Shown here piece after piece: positions 57,593 to 60,000 of a stretch of DNA of 60,000 nucleotides (its first letter is position 1; the number at the start of each line of letters is the position of its first letter). Source of the stretch: Cryptomeria japonica (lineage: Eukaryota > Streptophyta > Pinopsida > Cupressales > Cupressaceae); assembly GCF_030272615.1 (NCBI RefSeq), contig NC_081406.1, forward strand, positions 114,237,783 to 114,297,782, written 5' to 3'. The position numbers were made by a program, and so were the translations under genes. Below the pieces are notes generated by a model. It made no database searches, was not told the DNA's origin, and was given only the letters and a program-made list of their open reading frames with translations.

Positions 57593-59044
57593 TTGAAAAG
57601 GTATAAGCATATCTTTGCTTGGTCTTACGAAGACCTAAAGGCATATAGACAAGATCTTTTTCAGCATGAAGTTCCTTTACTTCCAGATGCTAAGCCTTTC
57701 AGACAGAAACAGAGACCTATCAAGCCCTTATTAGAAACTAAAATGCAACAAGAGTTGACCAAATTGAGAGAAGGGGGAATTATCAAACCAATAAGGCATT
57801 CTTCATCGATCTCCAATTTGGTCCCAGTAAGGAAGAAGAATGGAGACATCAGATTGTGTGTAGATTTTAGGAATCTGAATGTTGCTTCCCTAAAAGATAA
57901 TTACTCATCTCCAAATATGGAAGCAATGCTATAAAGAGTGACAGGTTGTGATCTTTTATCCATGATGGATGGTTTCTCAGGATACAATCAAGTGTTGGTA
58001 AAGGAGTCTAAACAATTTAAAATAGCTTTCACTACTCCATGGGGAACCTATGTATATGTGAGAATGCCATTTGGATTAAAAAATGTAGGAGCTACATTTC
58101 AGAGAGCTATGGATGTGTCTTTTAAAGAATTCATAAATATCATCATGGTGGTTTACCAAGATGATCTAACTTGTTTCTCAAAGAAAGCTGATGATCATTG
58201 TGGACATCTAGAGAAAGTGTTCAATAAAGCCTTGGAATTTGATGTGTCACTGAATCCCAAGAAATGTCATTTTGGGCTCACTAAAGGAAAGTTATTGGGA
58301 CACATAGTTTCCAAGGAAGGGGTAAGAATAGACCTTGAGAGAATTGAAGCAATCAATAAGGTGTCTGAACCTAAAAATGTGAAAGGTATCCAATCCTTTC
58401 TAGTCAAAGTAAATTTTGTCAGGAGATTCATTGCAAACTTCGCAGAGATAGTGAAGCCTATTGTCAAATTGCTTAAGAAGGACACAGAGTTTCATTGGGA
58501 TCAAGAAGCTTCAAAAGCTTTTGATGAGATTAAGAAGGCAATCCAGGAGGCACCAGTATTGAAATCCCCTGATTATAGTAAGCCTTTTTCTCTATTTTCT
58601 TTTGCTTCATATCACATGGTGGTTGTAGTACTATTACAAAAGGACAATGAAGGATATGAACATCCCATAGCCTTCTACAGTAAATCTTTGCAAGCAGTAG
58701 AACTAAAATATGAAACCATGGAGAAACAAGCTTATGCCCTAGTACAGGCTGTTAAGGCTTTTAGGCCATATCTAGTTAATGCAAACATTATTGCCTATGT
58801 CCCACACGCTGCAGTTAAGGATATTTTGTCTCAGTCTGAGGTTACTGGGAAGAGATGCAGATGGATTAATAGGATTCAAGAGTTCAACTTGGAGATAAAG
58901 ATGACCAAATTGGTGAGAGGGTTAGGTTTGGCTAAGCTCATGACTGAGTCAAATCTCATGAATGCAGAAGTACACAATGTTGAGGTTAGAGATGCTTTGG
59001 TCACAAGTATAGAGAGGCAACCCTGGTACACAGAAATAATCTAA
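57593..59044 (+). pseudogene. Gypsy-2 reverse transcriptase and degraded RNase H
   Basis: RT: KLREGGIIKPIRHSS, DIRLCVDFRNLN, MPFGLKNVGATFQRAMD, active site YQDD (58154-58165). The following gypsy-type RNase H again has FSFAS and YVPHAA where catalytic Asp would be, while Glu in YETMEKQAYAL stays. TAA at 57932 and 59042 stand where Gypsy-1 has CAA (Gln). One frame apart from stops. Confidence 0.9.
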
Positions 59045-60000
59045 GTGTTGAGAGGTGATATACTCCTAGAAGAAATGACATACAATCAGAAAAGAAATTT
59101 GAAACTCAAGTCCCAAAAGTATGTGCTCATTCAGGGTGATCTATTCTGGAGAAAAAGAGATGGAGAGTTACTAATGTGTTTGGATGAATTTCAAGCTAAA
59201 CAGGTGTTGATTGAAATGCATGATGGAGTATGTGGAGGTCACTATTCTGCTAAGACTACTGCTGGTAAGATAATATGGGATAAGTATTATTGGCCCACTT
59301 TATTTAAAGATACCCATGCATATGTTCAGAGATGCGATCCATCTCAAAGATTCTCCTCCAAGCTTAAGTATGAAGGAGCCTTACCTCTAAATCCAGTCTC
59401 TGTAGAAGCTCCTTTTGTCCAGTGGGGCGTTGATTTCATTGGAGAAATTGTTGAGAAGTTAGGGAGAGGTCATGGATGGATCATAGTGGCCACTGATTAT
59501 TTCACCAAATGGATAGAAGCCATCCCTACAAGAAGAGCTACTAGTAAAATTGTCATTGATTTCCTGATGGATAGTATTGTGACTAGATTTGGAACACCTG
59601 CAAAATTGCTAATGGATAATGCTATGTGTTTTAGATCAGAAGAATTTGTAGGCTTTTGCAATAGTCATGGTATATTCATGTCATATTCATCACCTTATCA
59701 CCCTCAGGGGAATGGACAAGCAGGATCTAGCAATAAAAGCTTGTTGAATATCAGCAAGAAAATCCTAGAGGAGAATAAAAGATCTTGGGATCAAAAGTTG
59801 AAGTTAGCTCTGTGGGCAGATAGAATAACAGTTAAAAAATCCACTGGAATGTCACCTTTTGAGTTGGTTTATGGTACCCAAGCCAGATTGCCAGTAAATA
59901 ACCTACTTCTAGTGTATAAGTTTTTGCAGAATGAGGACATGGAGTTATCTAAACCAATGGAAAACCGAATGATCCAAATTGTAGAAATGGAGGAGCTTAG
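59045..60000 (+). pseudogene. Gypsy-2 integrase (cut by window edge)
   Basis: The frame stays open to the window end. HHCC reads HDGVCGGHY then CDPSQRF (59342-59344 is Ser, Cys in Gypsy-1). The core has GVDFIGE and LMDNAMCF, but GQAGSSNKSL at 59717 has Gly (59723-59725) where the catalytic Glu stands in Gypsy-1. Both changes predict an inactive enzyme even though the frame is open. Confidence 0.9.

Larger units (their letters stand above)
46091..60000 (+). mobile_element. Gypsy-2, Ty3/gypsy element with giant LTR (right end outside window)
   Basis: 5' LTR 46091-53256, primer site 53261-53278, gag from 53456, protease near 56320, extra RNase H near 56800-57180, RT-RNase H 57700-58950, integrase 59190 to the window edge. 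It is the same family as Gypsy-1. From 54251 to 60000 the gag-pol frame is single apart from stop codons, so one polyprotein is likely in the ancestor. Confidence 0.92.

Noticed and set aside
56795-60000. Endogenous caulimovirus
   Set aside because: An integrase with HHCC and DDE motifs, LTRs and target duplications show LTR retrotransposons. No movement protein is seen.

Overview
This window is plant nuclear DNA made of nested LTR retrotransposons. I see no host gene, rRNA, tRNA or CRISPR array. The plant assignment rests on Ty1/copia elements with a TGGTATCAGAGC-type primer-binding site (initiator tRNA-Met), gag-PR-INT-RT-RH order and AAAGGGGGAGAT polypurine tracts, and on Ty3/gypsy elements that look Tat-like. 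Such dense nesting of old copies suits a large seed-plant genome. A conifer or other gymnosperm is my guess only.

I name seven elements by type and order. Left chain: Copia-2 (+, only its 3' end is in the window: 1-1230 and 27923-28486) carries Copia-1 (-, 1231-27922) in its 3' LTR. Copia-1 carries the full-length Gypsy-1 (-, 5312-25339) in its integrase region. Copia-2 itself probably sits in the 3' LTR of Copia-3 (-, 28487 to about 32590). Right chain: Copia-4 (+, about 32591-38829) interrupts the Copia-3 integrase. An AT-rich insert (38830-39617, possibly part of another LTR) interrupts the 3' LTR of Copia-4. Copia-5 (+, 39618-46090) lies in that insert. Gypsy-2 (+, 46091 to beyond 60000) interrupts the 3' LTR of Copia-5. 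Target-site duplications with one mismatch support the Gypsy-1 (TGAGT/TGAGC) and Copia-1 (GAAAT/GACAT) insertions.

The most unusual content is the Gypsy family. Its LTRs are 6.2-7.2 kb. Each holds a 277-278 bp tandem-repeat array with a hairpin in every unit, then a TATA box, then a roughly 1,213-codon reading frame (called ORF0 here) that I do not recognise. After the LTR come a primer-binding site and a gag-pol frame in the order Gag, protease, an extra RNase H, reverse transcriptase (YQDD active site), a catalytically degraded RNase H, and integrase.

The second unusual element is Copia-5, with its relative Copia-2. It has intact-looking ends but no protease, integrase, reverse transcriptase or RNase H. 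It encodes a coiled-coil/zinc-knuckle Gag-like protein and a roughly 1,090-codon second frame of unknown function. It is probably mobilised in trans.

All coding regions are broken. Many stops are TAG at positions where the sister copy has glutamine, as expected from C-to-T decay of methylated CAG. Element boundaries were read by eye from repeated LTR ends and are exact only where stated.
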